NCBI GenBank assembly: GCA_027451305.1
Contig: DAIDJQ010000142.1
Span: forward strand, 1-14,459
From: Cellulomonas sp.
Lineage (GTDB): Bacteria; Actinomycetota; Actinomycetes; Actinomycetales; Cellulomonadaceae
Length of the DNA stretch: 14,459 bases
Reading direction: 5' to 3'
Positions within the stretch are counted from its first letter, which is position 1. Each line of letters begins with the position of its first letter. The position numbers and the translations under genes were made by a program. The notes beneath the pieces are model-generated. The model saw only the letters and a program-made list of their open reading frames with translations. It was not told where the DNA came from and made no database searches. Shown piece after piece: positions 5,744 through 13,327 of this stretch.

Positions 5744-6397
5744 GTGACCGCACCGTCCCGTGGCGGGCGCCTGTACGCCGGCACCCTGGTGACCATCGCG
5801 GCGGCGGCCGGGGTCCGCTTCTTCACCACCTCGGCCGCGGCCCTCCCGGCGGTGCCGCCGACGGCCCAGGCCGCCGCGGCGGTGACGGAGTCGCCGACGC
5901 CGACCCCCACCGACCAGGGCACGTCGCTGAGCTGGGGGCGTGGCCCCCACGCGACCCCGACGCCGACCCTGAGCCCGTCGGCGACGCCGAGCGCGGTGCC
6001 GACGTCGGTACCGACCCAGCGGCCGGCGCCGACGGCCACGCACGGCCCGACGCCCACGGCGGCGCCCAAGCCCGCCGCCCCGCCACCGGCGGCCCCGGCT
6101 CCCGCTGCGCCGCCGCCGGCTCCGACCACCAAGGTCGTCGTCGGCTCGACCGTGCAGACGCCGTACGGACCCGTGCAGGTGTCGGTGACCTTCACCGGCG
6201 GCGTGATCGAGGCCGTGCAGGCCCTGCAGGCGCCGTCCGGCGGCTACAGCAGCCAGGTCAGCTCGTTCGCGCTGCCGACCCTCTCGAGCGAGGCCGTCGC
6301 GGCCGACTCGGCGAACATCGCCGCGGTGTCCGGCGCCTCGTTCACGTCGGCCGGGTACAAGCAGTCGCTGCAGTACGCGATCGACCACAAGGGCTGA
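5744..6397 (+). CDS. Exported FMN-binding domain protein with Pro/Thr-rich linker
   Basis: A 217-residue protein in three parts. Residues 9-37 are a hydrophobic N-terminal segment (LYAGTLVTIAAAAGV) that may be a signal peptide or membrane anchor. Residues 48-128 are a low-complexity Pro/Thr/Ala linker (PTPTPT and similar), as in secreted actinobacterial proteins. Residues 129-217 are an FMN-binding domain of the NqrC/RnfG type: TPYGPVQVSVTFTGGVIEAV, PSGGYSSQVSSFALPTL, then VSGASFTSAGYKQSLQ. SGASFT (196-201) matches the ApbE flavinylation motif, with Ser199 the likely covalent FMN site. The start is GTG at 5744 with GAGGCG close upstream. Such proteins usually neighbour a membrane ferric-reductase-like protein, ApbE and a two-component system; none is here, so it is an orphan. 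Likely role: extracytoplasmic electron transfer. Confidence 0.85.
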   Translation: MTAPSRGGRLYAGTLVTIAAAAGVRFFTTSAAALPAVPPTAQAAAAVTESPTPTPTDQGTSLSWGRGPHATPTPTLSPSATPSAVPTSVPTQRPAPTATHGPTPTAAPKPAAPPPAAPAPAAPPPAPTTKVVVGSTVQTPYGPVQVSVTFTGGVIEAVQALQAPSGGYSSQVSSFALPTLSSEAVAADSANIAAVSGASFTSAGYKQSLQYAIDHKG

Positions 6398-6420
6398 CGG
6401 CCCGGGGTGCGGCTCAGCCC
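6391..6420. terminator. Inverted repeat joining two convergent stop codons
   Basis: GGGCTGA (6391-6397) and TCAGCCC (6414-6420) are perfect 7-bp arms. The stop codon of the FMN-binding gene lies in one and that of the GH63-like gene in the other. The loop is 16 GC-rich bases. It could act as a bidirectional terminator; there is no T-tract on either side. Confidence 0.45.
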
Positions 6421-8168
6421 CGCGAGCCGACCGACTCCCGGGCCAGCAGCAGGTAGCAGCTGGCCGTCCACGTGTACGCGCGGTCGCGCAGCCCCTCACC
6501 CGTCAGCGCGTCGAAGTTCTCGGCGAAGCCGTGCGTCTCGCACAGCCGGCGGAAGCGGGCGCTGACCTCGTCGGCCAGCGCGTCCCGGCCGGCCCGGCGC
6601 AGCCCGTCCACCAGCAGCACCGTCGACGGCGCCCAGATGGGGCCGCGCCAGTAGCCGTCCGCCTCGTAGTGGGGCGAGGTGGGCAGCTCGGTCGCGGGGC
6701 CCCACTGCGTGAGGAAGGGTCCGACGGCGTCGACCACGGTGTCGACCACGGCCGACGGCAGGTGGTCGGCGGCGAGCAGCGTGAGGTGGGGGAGCAGGCT
6801 GGTGGTGGTGCTGGCGCGGCCCGAGACCGGGTTCCGGGCGACGAACGACGAGCCGGTCCACAGCTCGGCGACCAGGGCGGAGGCGAGCGCGTCCCGCTCG
6901 GCGGCCCACTCGGCGGCCCGCGGGAGGCCGAGCTCGGTGGCGAGGGCCGCCAGGACGTCCAGCTGCACCACGAGGAACGCGACGAGGTCCGGCGCCTCCA
7001 CCACGCGGTCCTCGTCGAACGTCGTCGCGTTGTCCCAACCGCTGTCGTTGCCGTGCTGGTAGTGCGGCAGCGCATGCCCCGGCACCCGCCGCGACACCAG
7101 CCAGAAGTCGGTCCACCGGGCGAGGGCGCCGTAGACCTCACGCAGGGTGCCGTCGTCGAGCGGCACCTCGAGGCTCGCGCGCAACCTGGTCAGCGCCCAG
7201 CCGTGGATCGGCGGCTTGACGAAGTTGTAGAGCACCTCGGAGTGGGCCACGGAGTCCGGCAGCGCGCCGGCCGCGTCCTGGTGGTCGAACGGCAGCAGCA
7301 GCTGGTCGACGGCGTCGCGCGGGCGGCCGGGGGCCAACGCCAGGGCGTTGAAGCAGTGGTCCCAGCTCCACACCTTGTCCATCCAGTGCTTGGACATCAG
7401 GACGGCCTCGCGGCCGAGGAAGCCGCCCGGCCGCACGGTGGCGGACCACATGACGTAGGCCGCGAGCTCCGCGGCGGGCGTCGACCCGTCCCGCCAGGCA
7501 GCGAGCTGGTCGGCGTAGGCGGCGAAGCCCGCGGCGGCGAGCCGGACCACCTCGTCGAACCCGTGGTGCGACCGGTACGGCGCGCGGGCGGTCTCGAGCT
7601 CCTCGACCGCCACCTCCCACGAGTCGCCCCCCACCCGCACCTCGCGCGCGGCCTCCCCGAGCGCCTCGCCGCCGACGACCGTCAACGCACCCTCCACCGC
7701 CGTGATGCGGTAGCGGTGGCCGGTCTCGTACGACGTCAGCACCGCCGACCCGTCGACCGGGTCGGCGAACAGGTAGAGGCCGGTGAACGGGGTCAGCGAC
7801 GTCGTCGGGTCGGCCAGCACCAGGCCCAGTCGTCGCCCGCGCAGCCGGACGACGTCCACCGACTCGAAGGCCGCCTCGATCGTGCCTCCCGGGGCACCCT
7901 CGGCCGCGGTCCAGGTGAGCACCGCCGGCGATGCCGTCAGCGACGTGGCCGCCGGCTCGCCCGCCGACGTCGGCACCAGCCGCAGCACGGCGTGCATCCC
8001 GGTCCGGTGCGACACGAGGTGGACGTCGTCCGCGCGGGTGTGCAGCCCGACCACGGGGGAGAGGTCCAGCCACGACCCGGTCGTGCTGAACGGCACCTCC
8101 CGCACGTCGAACGCCGGTCCGGCCGGCATCCGTGACGTGCGGGTGCCCGTGCTCGTGGGGGCGCTCAT
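6414..8168 (-). CDS. GH63-like (MGH1-type) glycoside hydrolase
   Basis: A 584-residue, apparently cytoplasmic (no signal peptide) glycosidase of the GH63/MGH1-like (alpha/alpha)6-barrel group, which includes bacterial alpha-glucosidases such as YgjK. Residues 1-235 form a beta-rich N-terminal domain (TGLYLFADPVDGSAVLTSYETG). The barrel begins near 236, with YVMWSATVRPGGFLGREAVLMSK and WSWDHCFNALALAPG (268-281). GNDSGWDNATTFDE (373-386) carries the probable general acid Asp375. GYWRGPIWAPSTVLLVDGL (505-523) and FAENFDALTGEG (548-559) follow, with Glu550 the candidate base. The ATG at 8168 overlaps the GH127 stop as ATGA, implying coupled translation and fixing the start; the open frame further upstream is only the shadow of GH127. 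It is the last gene of the operon. The alpha-glucosidic target is inferred from the family; the true linkage is unknown. Confidence 0.85.
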   Translation of the reverse strand: MSAPTSTGTRTSRMPAGPAFDVREVPFSTTGSWLDLSPVVGLHTRADDVHLVSHRTGMHAVLRLVPTSAGEPAATSLTASPAVLTWTAAEGAPGGTIEAAFESVDVVRLRGRRLGLVLADPTTSLTPFTGLYLFADPVDGSAVLTSYETGHRYRITAVEGALTVVGGEALGEAAREVRVGGDSWEVAVEELETARAPYRSHHGFDEVVRLAAAGFAAYADQLAAWRDGSTPAAELAAYVMWSATVRPGGFLGREAVLMSKHWMDKVWSWDHCFNALALAPGRPRDAVDQLLLPFDHQDAAGALPDSVAHSEVLYNFVKPPIHGWALTRLRASLEVPLDDGTLREVYGALARWTDFWLVSRRVPGHALPHYQHGNDSGWDNATTFDEDRVVEAPDLVAFLVVQLDVLAALATELGLPRAAEWAAERDALASALVAELWTGSSFVARNPVSGRASTTTSLLPHLTLLAADHLPSAVVDTVVDAVGPFLTQWGPATELPTSPHYEADGYWRGPIWAPSTVLLVDGLRRAGRDALADEVSARFRRLCETHGFAENFDALTGEGLRDRAYTWTASCYLLLARESVGSRG

Positions 8169-10105
8169 CGGGCCGGGAGCCAGACGCGCATCTCGCCGGA
8201 CTCGCGCTCGGCCCAACGGTGGTAAGGGATGAGCGGGAGCTCCAGGTGCTGTCCCGCGCCGTCGGGCTGCGTGCCGTCGTAGGGCCACGTCCGGTCGTCC
8301 GCCGGGAGCGCCCTGGCGGCCAGGACCACACGTCCGTCGCGGACGGCCGGCGGCACGGAGGGGTCGACGACGAGGTCGGCCAGGTCCAGCCCCGCCGGCA
8401 CGTCGGCCTGCTCGGCGCACAGCACGAGCGGCCCCGCCTCCACCGCGAGGCAGCCGCGCACGGCGTCGATCCTGCGGTCCGGCCAGGTCAGGCGCGGTGC
8501 GACGTCGAGGTGCAGCGTCACGGTGTCGCCGCGGTGCAGCACCCGGCTGACCGAGACCGAGGCGCCGTCGGCGCGCACCCGCCCGTCGGGGGTGTCCAGC
8601 TGGGCGCCGGGGCTCCAGGCGGGCACCCGGAACGTGAGGGTCACCGGCGTGCCGGGTGCGGCCACCACGCGGACGGCCACGTCTCCTGCGTCGGGATAGG
8701 CCGTCACCACGTCGAGCGCCAGCTCGCTGCCGTCGTCGAGCGTGGTCCGCACCGACCCGGTGGCGTACTGCGCCAGCACCAGCTCCTGCCCGCGCACCGC
8801 CGCTGCGTACGTCTGCCAGCTCGCCAGCGTCCGCGCCACGTTGGTGGGGCAGCACGACACGTCGAACCACGCCGCCCGGCTGCCGCCCTCCGCGCGGGGG
8901 CTGACCTGCTCGTCGTCGGACGGCTGGCCCGGAGCCCGCAGGTGCAGGGGGTTCGCGTAGAAGAAGGCGCGGCCGTCCGAGCGCGGGGAGGTGGCGACGA
9001 CGTTGTACGAGGTGCGCTCGATCAGGTCGGCGTACCGCATGTCACCGGTGGCCAGGAACAGCCGCCACGACACCATGGTGGAGGCGATGCCCGCGCAGGT
9101 CTCGCAGTAGGCCCGGTCGGGGGACAGCTCCCAGTCCTCACCGAACCCCTCGTCCTGGTGGCGGCTGCCCATGCCGCCGGTGAGGTAGGTGCGGCGCGCC
9201 ACCGACCGCTCCCACTGGCGGACCACGGCGTCCAACAGCTCCGTGTCCGCGAGGTCGACGGCCACGTCGACCGCCGCCGCCGACAGGTACAGAGCCCGCA
9301 CGGCGTGCCCGCGCCAGACGTCCGCCTCGCGGATCGGCACGTCGTCCTGGAAGTACGCGCGGCCCCACGGGATGTCCGCCAGCGTGCCGTGCCCGCGCCG
9401 GTCGAGGAACAGGCGTGCCTGCTCGGTGTACCGCGGCTCGTCCAGCGCCCGGCCCAGCTCGGCCAGGCCGACCTCGATCTCCGGGTGGCCGCAGATGCCC
9501 TGCGACCCGTCGGCGCCGAACGTGGCGCACACGTGGTCGGCGGCCCGCCGCGCGGCGTCGACGAGGAGGTCCGGGCCGTGGGTGCGCATCCGTGCCACCG
9601 CCGCCTGCAGCAGGTGGCCGGTGCAGTACAGCTCGTGCCCCGTCTCCAGGTCGCTGTACCGCGGGGCCTGGCCGGCGTGCCCGAAGCAGGTGTTGAGGTA
9701 GCCGTCGTCGTCCTGCGCCTGCACCACCAGGGCGGTGAGCCTCCGGAACGCGGCCTCCGCCTGCTCGTCGCCGGTCCGGCCGGACTCCCAGGCCAGCGCC
9801 TCGAGCAGCTTGTAGACCTCCGAGTCGGAGAACTGCCAGCCGGGCCGGTCCCCTCCGGTGGTGCCGGCCGCCACCCGGTCGAAGTTCGCCAGCCATCCGA
9901 GCCGCTCCATCCACCGCTCGCAGTGCTCGAGCGTCGCCGTGGCGTTGGTCCGCTGCAGCCCGGCCCAGAACCCGTCCGTCACGGTCACCTCGCGCAGGCC
10001 GAGCGGGCGCAGCGCGCCGTGAGCGGGGTCGACGGGGCGACCCCCGGTGGGGTCGACGGGCGAACGGCTGCCGACGCGGTCGACGTCGACGAGGTCCGAG
10101 GTCAT
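8165..10105 (-). CDS. GH127 family glycoside hydrolase (beta-L-arabinofuranosidase type)
   Basis: A 646-residue enzyme of family GH127, whose founding member HypBA1 removes beta-L-arabinofuranose from oligosaccharides. No signal peptide is seen, so it acts inside the cell on imported sugar. The zinc site known from HypBA1 is present: Glu335 and Cys337 in YCETCAG (333-339), and Cys418-Cys419 in WFDVSCCPTNVART (413-426). Glu323 in GFGEDWEL corresponds to the conserved glutamate at 322 in HypBA1. FSDSEVYKLLEALAW (92-106), DDGYLNTCF and GHELYCTGHLLQAA (156-169) are barrel segments of the family. The C-terminal part is beta-rich (LTFRVPAWSPGA, PYHRWAERESGEMRVWLP). The ATG at 10105 has GGAG ten bases upstream. 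It lies 58 bases after the second permease and overlaps the GH63-like gene by four. Some GH127 members cleave other sugars, so specificity is probable, not proven. Confidence 0.92.
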   Translation of the reverse strand: MTSDLVDVDRVGSRSPVDPTGGRPVDPAHGALRPLGLREVTVTDGFWAGLQRTNATATLEHCERWMERLGWLANFDRVAAGTTGGDRPGWQFSDSEVYKLLEALAWESGRTGDEQAEAAFRRLTALVVQAQDDDGYLNTCFGHAGQAPRYSDLETGHELYCTGHLLQAAVARMRTHGPDLLVDAARRAADHVCATFGADGSQGICGHPEIEVGLAELGRALDEPRYTEQARLFLDRRGHGTLADIPWGRAYFQDDVPIREADVWRGHAVRALYLSAAAVDVAVDLADTELLDAVVRQWERSVARRTYLTGGMGSRHQDEGFGEDWELSPDRAYCETCAGIASTMVSWRLFLATGDMRYADLIERTSYNVVATSPRSDGRAFFYANPLHLRAPGQPSDDEQVSPRAEGGSRAAWFDVSCCPTNVARTLASWQTYAAAVRGQELVLAQYATGSVRTTLDDGSELALDVVTAYPDAGDVAVRVVAAPGTPVTLTFRVPAWSPGAQLDTPDGRVRADGASVSVSRVLHRGDTVTLHLDVAPRLTWPDRRIDAVRGCLAVEAGPLVLCAEQADVPAGLDLADLVVDPSVPPAVRDGRVVLAARALPADDRTWPYDGTQPDGAGQHLELPLIPYHRWAERESGEMRVWLPAR

Positions 10106-10163
10106 GGGTGCAGAGCTCCGTTGTCGAGAGAGAGGGACCGACGGGCGCAGGGGTGCGCGGCCG

Positions 10164-10979
10164 TCAGTCCTTGATGGCGCCGGCCACCACGCCGGCGGCG
10201 ACGTACCGCTGGGCCACCACCAGGAGGATCGCGGCGGGGATGGACGCGATGACCGCGGTCGCCATGATCGAGTTCCACTCGGTGGTGTTGTTGCCGATGT
10301 ACTTGTAGATGCCGAGGGTGACCGGGATCAGGGCGCCGTTCCGGTTCAGCGTCGAGGCGAAGACGAAGTCCGACCAGGCCCACAGGAATGCGAACAGCGA
10401 CACCGTGATCGCGGAGTTGCGGCTGATCGGCATGACGATCGAGCGGAAGACCCGCCAGGTGCCGGCGCCGTCGATCCGCGCCGCCTGCATCAGCTCGTCG
10501 GGGATGCCGTTCATGAAGGCGGTGAACAGCAGCACGCCGAACGGCACGGCCACCGTGGAGTCCGCGACGATCAGGCCCCAGATCGTGTTCAGCAGCCCTG
10601 CCTTGAGGTAGATGGCGTAGAACCCCATCGCCATCACCACGGCGGGGATCATCTGCACCACCAGCAGGACGAAGTTCAGCGTCCGTGCCCCGCGCGGCCG
10701 CAGCTTGGCCAGCGAGTACCCCGCCGGCGCCGCGATCAGCACCGTCAGCACCACCGAGCCGAGGCCGATCATCAGGCTGGTCCCCAGCGCGGGCAGCTGC
10801 TGCCGGAACACCGCGGCATAGCCTTCGAACGTCGGGTCGAAGGGGAACCAGTGCGGGGGGTCGGCGCGCATGTCCGACGTCTTGGTGAACGACACGTTCA
10901 CCATCCAGTAGACCGGGAACAGCATCATCGCGGTCAGGACGACGCCGAGCGCCGTCCGCCAGCGGCTGTGGCGGGTCAT
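10164..10979 (-). CDS. Carbohydrate ABC transporter permease, MalG type (CUT1)
   Basis: A 271-residue inner-membrane permease with about six hydrophobic segments: 8-28, 67-90, 102-122, 134-155, 190-210 and 240-262. The cytoplasmic EAA loop, which docks the ATPase, is at about 159-184 (IPDELMQAARIDGAG then VFRSIVMPI). The C-terminus QRYVAAGVVAGAIKD is the standard MalG-type ending (a G-A-x-K-x tail). The ATG at 10979 shares one base with the stop of the first permease (TGATG), so the two are coupled and form a heterodimer. The open frame upstream of this ATG is a shadow of that gene. The ATPase is missing from the locus; in actinobacteria a shared MsiK-type ATPase encoded elsewhere often serves several such importers. 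Confidence 0.94.
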   Translation of the reverse strand: MTRHSRWRTALGVVLTAMMLFPVYWMVNVSFTKTSDMRADPPHWFPFDPTFEGYAAVFRQQLPALGTSLMIGLGSVVLTVLIAAPAGYSLAKLRPRGARTLNFVLLVVQMIPAVVMAMGFYAIYLKAGLLNTIWGLIVADSTVAVPFGVLLFTAFMNGIPDELMQAARIDGAGTWRVFRSIVMPISRNSAITVSLFAFLWAWSDFVFASTLNRNGALIPVTLGIYKYIGNNTTEWNSIMATAVIASIPAAILLVVAQRYVAAGVVAGAIKD

Positions 10980-11950
10980 CACGCCTCCTGCCGGCGCTGC
11001 AGGTGCAGGTACACGAACCCGAACACGAGCGCGATCACGATGAGCACGTTGCCGACCGCGGCGGCCGGCGAGAAGTCGGGCTGGCCCGTGCCGAACGCCT
11101 TGCGGTACGACCACGTGGCGAAGGTGGTCGAGGCGTCGCCCGGGCCGCCCTTCGTCATGATCCAGATGATGTCGACCACCTTGAGCGTGTAGATCAGGCC
11201 CAGCAGGATCGTCACCGCGGAGACGGGGCGCAGCAGCGGGAACGTGATCCGCCGGAACTGCTGCCAGCCGGTCGCGCCGTCCAGCGACGCGGCCTCGTAC
11301 AGGTCGCCCGGGATGTTCTGCAGGCCCGAGTAGAGGATGACCAGGTTGAACGGGATCCCCAACCAGATGTTGGCGATGATCACCGACCACAGCACCCAGT
11401 GCGGGGACGTCAGCCAGTTGATCGGCGTCACCCCGAAGGTGCGCAGGACTGCGTTGACGATGCCGTTGTCGCTGTTCAGCATCCACGCCCACGACGAGCC
11501 GGAGACGATCAGCGGCAGCAGCCACGGCACCAGGAACATGGCGCGCAGCACGCCGTTCAGCCGGAAGCTGGTACGGAAGAACACCGCCAGCGCCAGCCCT
11601 ATCGCGTACTGGAACACGAGGGAGACCAGCACGAACGCCGCAGTGTTGACCGCCGCCTTGGTGAACGTCGTCGACGCGACGATGTCGGCGTAGTTCTTCA
11701 GCCCCACCCAGGCGGCGTTGCCCTGGACGAAGGCCCGCGGCGTGTAGTCGTGCAGGCTGAGATCCAGGTTCCGGTAGAGCGGGTACGCGTAGAACACCAG
11801 CAGGTAGGCGATCAGCGGTGCGATGAACGCGAACGCCGCCCAGCGGGTGCTCGCGGGGGGCCGACGGTCCGGCCGGACGGCAGGCGCAGCCACGCGGGCT
11901 GCACCTGCCGTCCGTGCCGTCGTCCCGACCGCAGTGGTCAGGGATTCCAT
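10979..11950 (-). CDS. Carbohydrate ABC transporter permease, MalF type (CUT1)
   Basis: A 323-residue inner-membrane permease. A cytoplasmic N-terminal tail of about 35 residues, rich in Ala and Arg, precedes the first membrane segment (AAFAFIAPLIAYLLVFYAYPLY, split across 38-59). Further segments lie around 100-125, 135-157, 185-209, 243-265 and 293-316. The EAA loop is at 211-238 (IPGDLYEAASLDGATGWQQF). WVGLKNYADI (81-90) after the first segment is characteristic of the MalF/UgpA group. The ATG at 11950 has AAGGAC about nine bases upstream. It follows the binding-protein gene by 43 bases, which include a short GGTC/GACC repeat, and is coupled to the MalG-type gene through a TGATG overlap. 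Together with that gene it forms the membrane channel for the sugar delivered by the lipoprotein. Confidence 0.94.
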   Translation of the reverse strand: MESLTTAVGTTARTAGAARVAAPAVRPDRRPPASTRWAAFAFIAPLIAYLLVFYAYPLYRNLDLSLHDYTPRAFVQGNAAWVGLKNYADIVASTTFTKAAVNTAAFVLVSLVFQYAIGLALAVFFRTSFRLNGVLRAMFLVPWLLPLIVSGSSWAWMLNSDNGIVNAVLRTFGVTPINWLTSPHWVLWSVIIANIWLGIPFNLVILYSGLQNIPGDLYEAASLDGATGWQQFRRITFPLLRPVSAVTILLGLIYTLKVVDIIWIMTKGGPGDASTTFATWSYRKAFGTGQPDFSPAAAVGNVLIVIALVFGFVYLHLQRRQEA

Positions 11951-11993
11951 GAGGACAGTCCTTGCGTCGAGCGAGGTCTCGAGGGACCGGGCG

Positions 11994-13259
11994 TCACTTG
12001 GTGGCCGCAGCGGCCTTCTGCTGGGCCGCCTTGAGCGCGTCGGCCGGCGTCGCCGCGCCCGAGAGGGCGTTCTGCACGGCGGTCCACAGCTGCTCGGAGA
12101 TCTTCGGGTACTTGGTGCCGAGGTTGTCGCTGGTGCGGCCCTTGGCGGCCTTCACGGCGTCCACCCAGGTCTGCAGCGACGGGTCCTTGGCCAGCAGGGC
12201 GCTCTGCCCCTCGGCCGTCGGCGGGATGTAGTACGCGAAGGTGGTCGCGGTCTGCACCATGCCGTCGGTGCTGGTCATGCAGTCGACGATCTTCTTGGTG
12301 GTGGCGTACCGCTTGGTGTCCTTCTGCACGGGCATCTCGATGAACTCGCCGCCCGTGGGTGCCGGCGCCGCGCCGCCCGTCTTGGCCGGGATGGTGATGA
12401 CGCCGGTGGGGAACTTCGCCTTCGCAGCCGCGTCCACCTGCCACGTGCCGTTCTCGCCGAACGCGAAGTCGCCCGTGAGGAACTCCTCCCAGGTGGTGTT
12501 CTGGGAGTTCTGGATCACCGAGTTCGGCGCCAGCCCCTGCTTGACCCAGTCGGTCCACAGCTGGAGCGCGGAGGTCGCCTCCGGCGAGTCGAGCTGGGTC
12601 AGGCTCGCGCCCGCCCCCCAGAACCAGGGCAGGAACTGGAACGAGCCCTCCTCGGTGCCGATCCCGGCGAACGTGATGCCCTTGTGGCCGGCCGCCTTCA
12701 CCTTCTGCAGCGCGGCGGTGAGGGTGTCCCAGTCCTTGATGGACGCCGGGTCGACGCCGGCCGCGTCGAGGATCGTCTTGTTGTAGTAGAGCGCGAGCGT
12801 GTTGGCGCCGATCGGGATGCCGTACGTCTTGCCGTTCAGCTGGCCGGCGGCGAGCAGGTTGGGGTCGATCTTGGACGTGTCCAGCCCGAACTCGTCCGTC
12901 GTGGTGAGCATGCCGGTGTCGGCCAGCGTCGAGACGGCCGGGTTGTCCAGCAGGATCACGTCCGGAGCGGTGCCCTCCTGCGCGGCGAGCAGAGCCTGGT
13001 TGGTCAGCGCCGTGGTGTCGTACGCGGTGCGCTGCACGGTCACCCCGGCCGCGTCGCCGCAGGACTGCACGCGCTTGGCCCAGTCGGACGACGCGTCGTG
13101 CTGCGGGTACGGGTCCCACCAGGTGTAGGTCCCGCCTCCCGCCGCGCTCGCGCTCGACCCCGTGCTCGCGCCGGCGCTGGACGAGCACGCGGCCAGGCTC
13201 GCTGCGGTCAGGGCGATGCCCAGCGCGCCGAGCGTGCGCCGGTGGGTGGAGATACGCAT
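11994..13259 (-). CDS. Extracellular solute-binding lipoprotein, family 1 (sugar ABC transporter)
   Basis: A 421-residue lipoprotein that captures the sugar outside the membrane and hands it to the two permeases. The N-terminus has basic residues (RISTHRR), a hydrophobic core and a lipobox, LAAC (22-25), so Cys25 is the lipidated residue of the mature protein. A Ser/Ala/Gly linker (26-43) follows. The mature domain shows the family 1 pattern: PDVILLDNPAV (99-109), GKTYGIPIGANTLALYYNK (143-161), AGVDPASIKDWDTLTAAL (167-184), EEFLTGDFAFGENGTW (258-273). Cys67 and Cys327 could form a disulfide. The ATG at 13259 is preceded by AGGAGG about nine bases away; a GTG directly before it (13262) is an alternative. 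It is the second gene of the locus, 68 bases after lacI. Confidence 0.93.
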   Translation of the reverse strand: MRISTHRRTLGALGIALTAASLAACSSSAGASTGSSASAAGGGTYTWWDPYPQHDASSDWAKRVQSCGDAAGVTVQRTAYDTTALTNQALLAAQEGTAPDVILLDNPAVSTLADTGMLTTTDEFGLDTSKIDPNLLAAGQLNGKTYGIPIGANTLALYYNKTILDAAGVDPASIKDWDTLTAALQKVKAAGHKGITFAGIGTEEGSFQFLPWFWGAGASLTQLDSPEATSALQLWTDWVKQGLAPNSVIQNSQNTTWEEFLTGDFAFGENGTWQVDAAAKAKFPTGVITIPAKTGGAAPAPTGGEFIEMPVQKDTKRYATTKKIVDCMTSTDGMVQTATTFAYYIPPTAEGQSALLAKDPSLQTWVDAVKAAKGRTSDNLGTKYPKISEQLWTAVQNALSGAATPADALKAAQQKAAAATK

Positions 13260-13296
13260 CACGGTGTTCCTCCTCGAATCTGTGATGGATGCAGCT

Positions 13297-13321
13297 GCGC
13301 CGGCGGGTGGGCCACCGGCGC
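13297..13321 (-). terminator. Hairpin between lacI and the binding-protein gene
   Basis: Ten-base arms (GCGCCGGCGG at 13297-13306 and CCACCGGCGC at 13312-13321) pair with one mismatch around a five-base loop, starting seven bases after the lacI stop. No T-tract follows. It may partly end the lacI transcript or protect the 5' end of the downstream message; I found no separate promoter after it. Confidence 0.45.
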
Positions 13322-13327
13322 ATGACG

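Noticed and set aside
5891..6130. Repeated CCGACGCC-type units in the FMN-binding gene as a DNA repeat array
   Set aside because: They simply encode the Pro/Thr-rich linker; units vary in length and sequence, so a separate repeat element is not supported.
3689..6499. A 936-codon minus-strand reading frame ending in DUF2316
   Set aside because: Only the last 103 codons match a family; the rest runs antisense through the aldolase and FMN-binding genes and through marR out of frame.
8169..8870. N-terminal extension of the GH63-like protein to 8870
   Set aside because: It overlaps the GH127 coding sequence out of frame; the ATGA junction at 8165-8168 gives a natural start.
8132..10174. Long plus-strand open frame (680 codons) across GH127
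   Set aside because: Antisense to GH127 with its full zinc-site motif; the composition is Arg/Val/Gly/His-rich with no family resemblance.
11951..11993. Short GGTC/GACC and TCGAG/CTCGA inverted repeats between the binding-protein and permease genes as a processing hairpin
   Set aside because: The arms are only four or five bases and overlap each other, within chance expectation for this GC content.
11823..13325. Plus-strand open frame (500 codons) across the binding-protein gene
   Set aside because: Shadow of the solute-binding lipoprotein gene; no recognisable domain.
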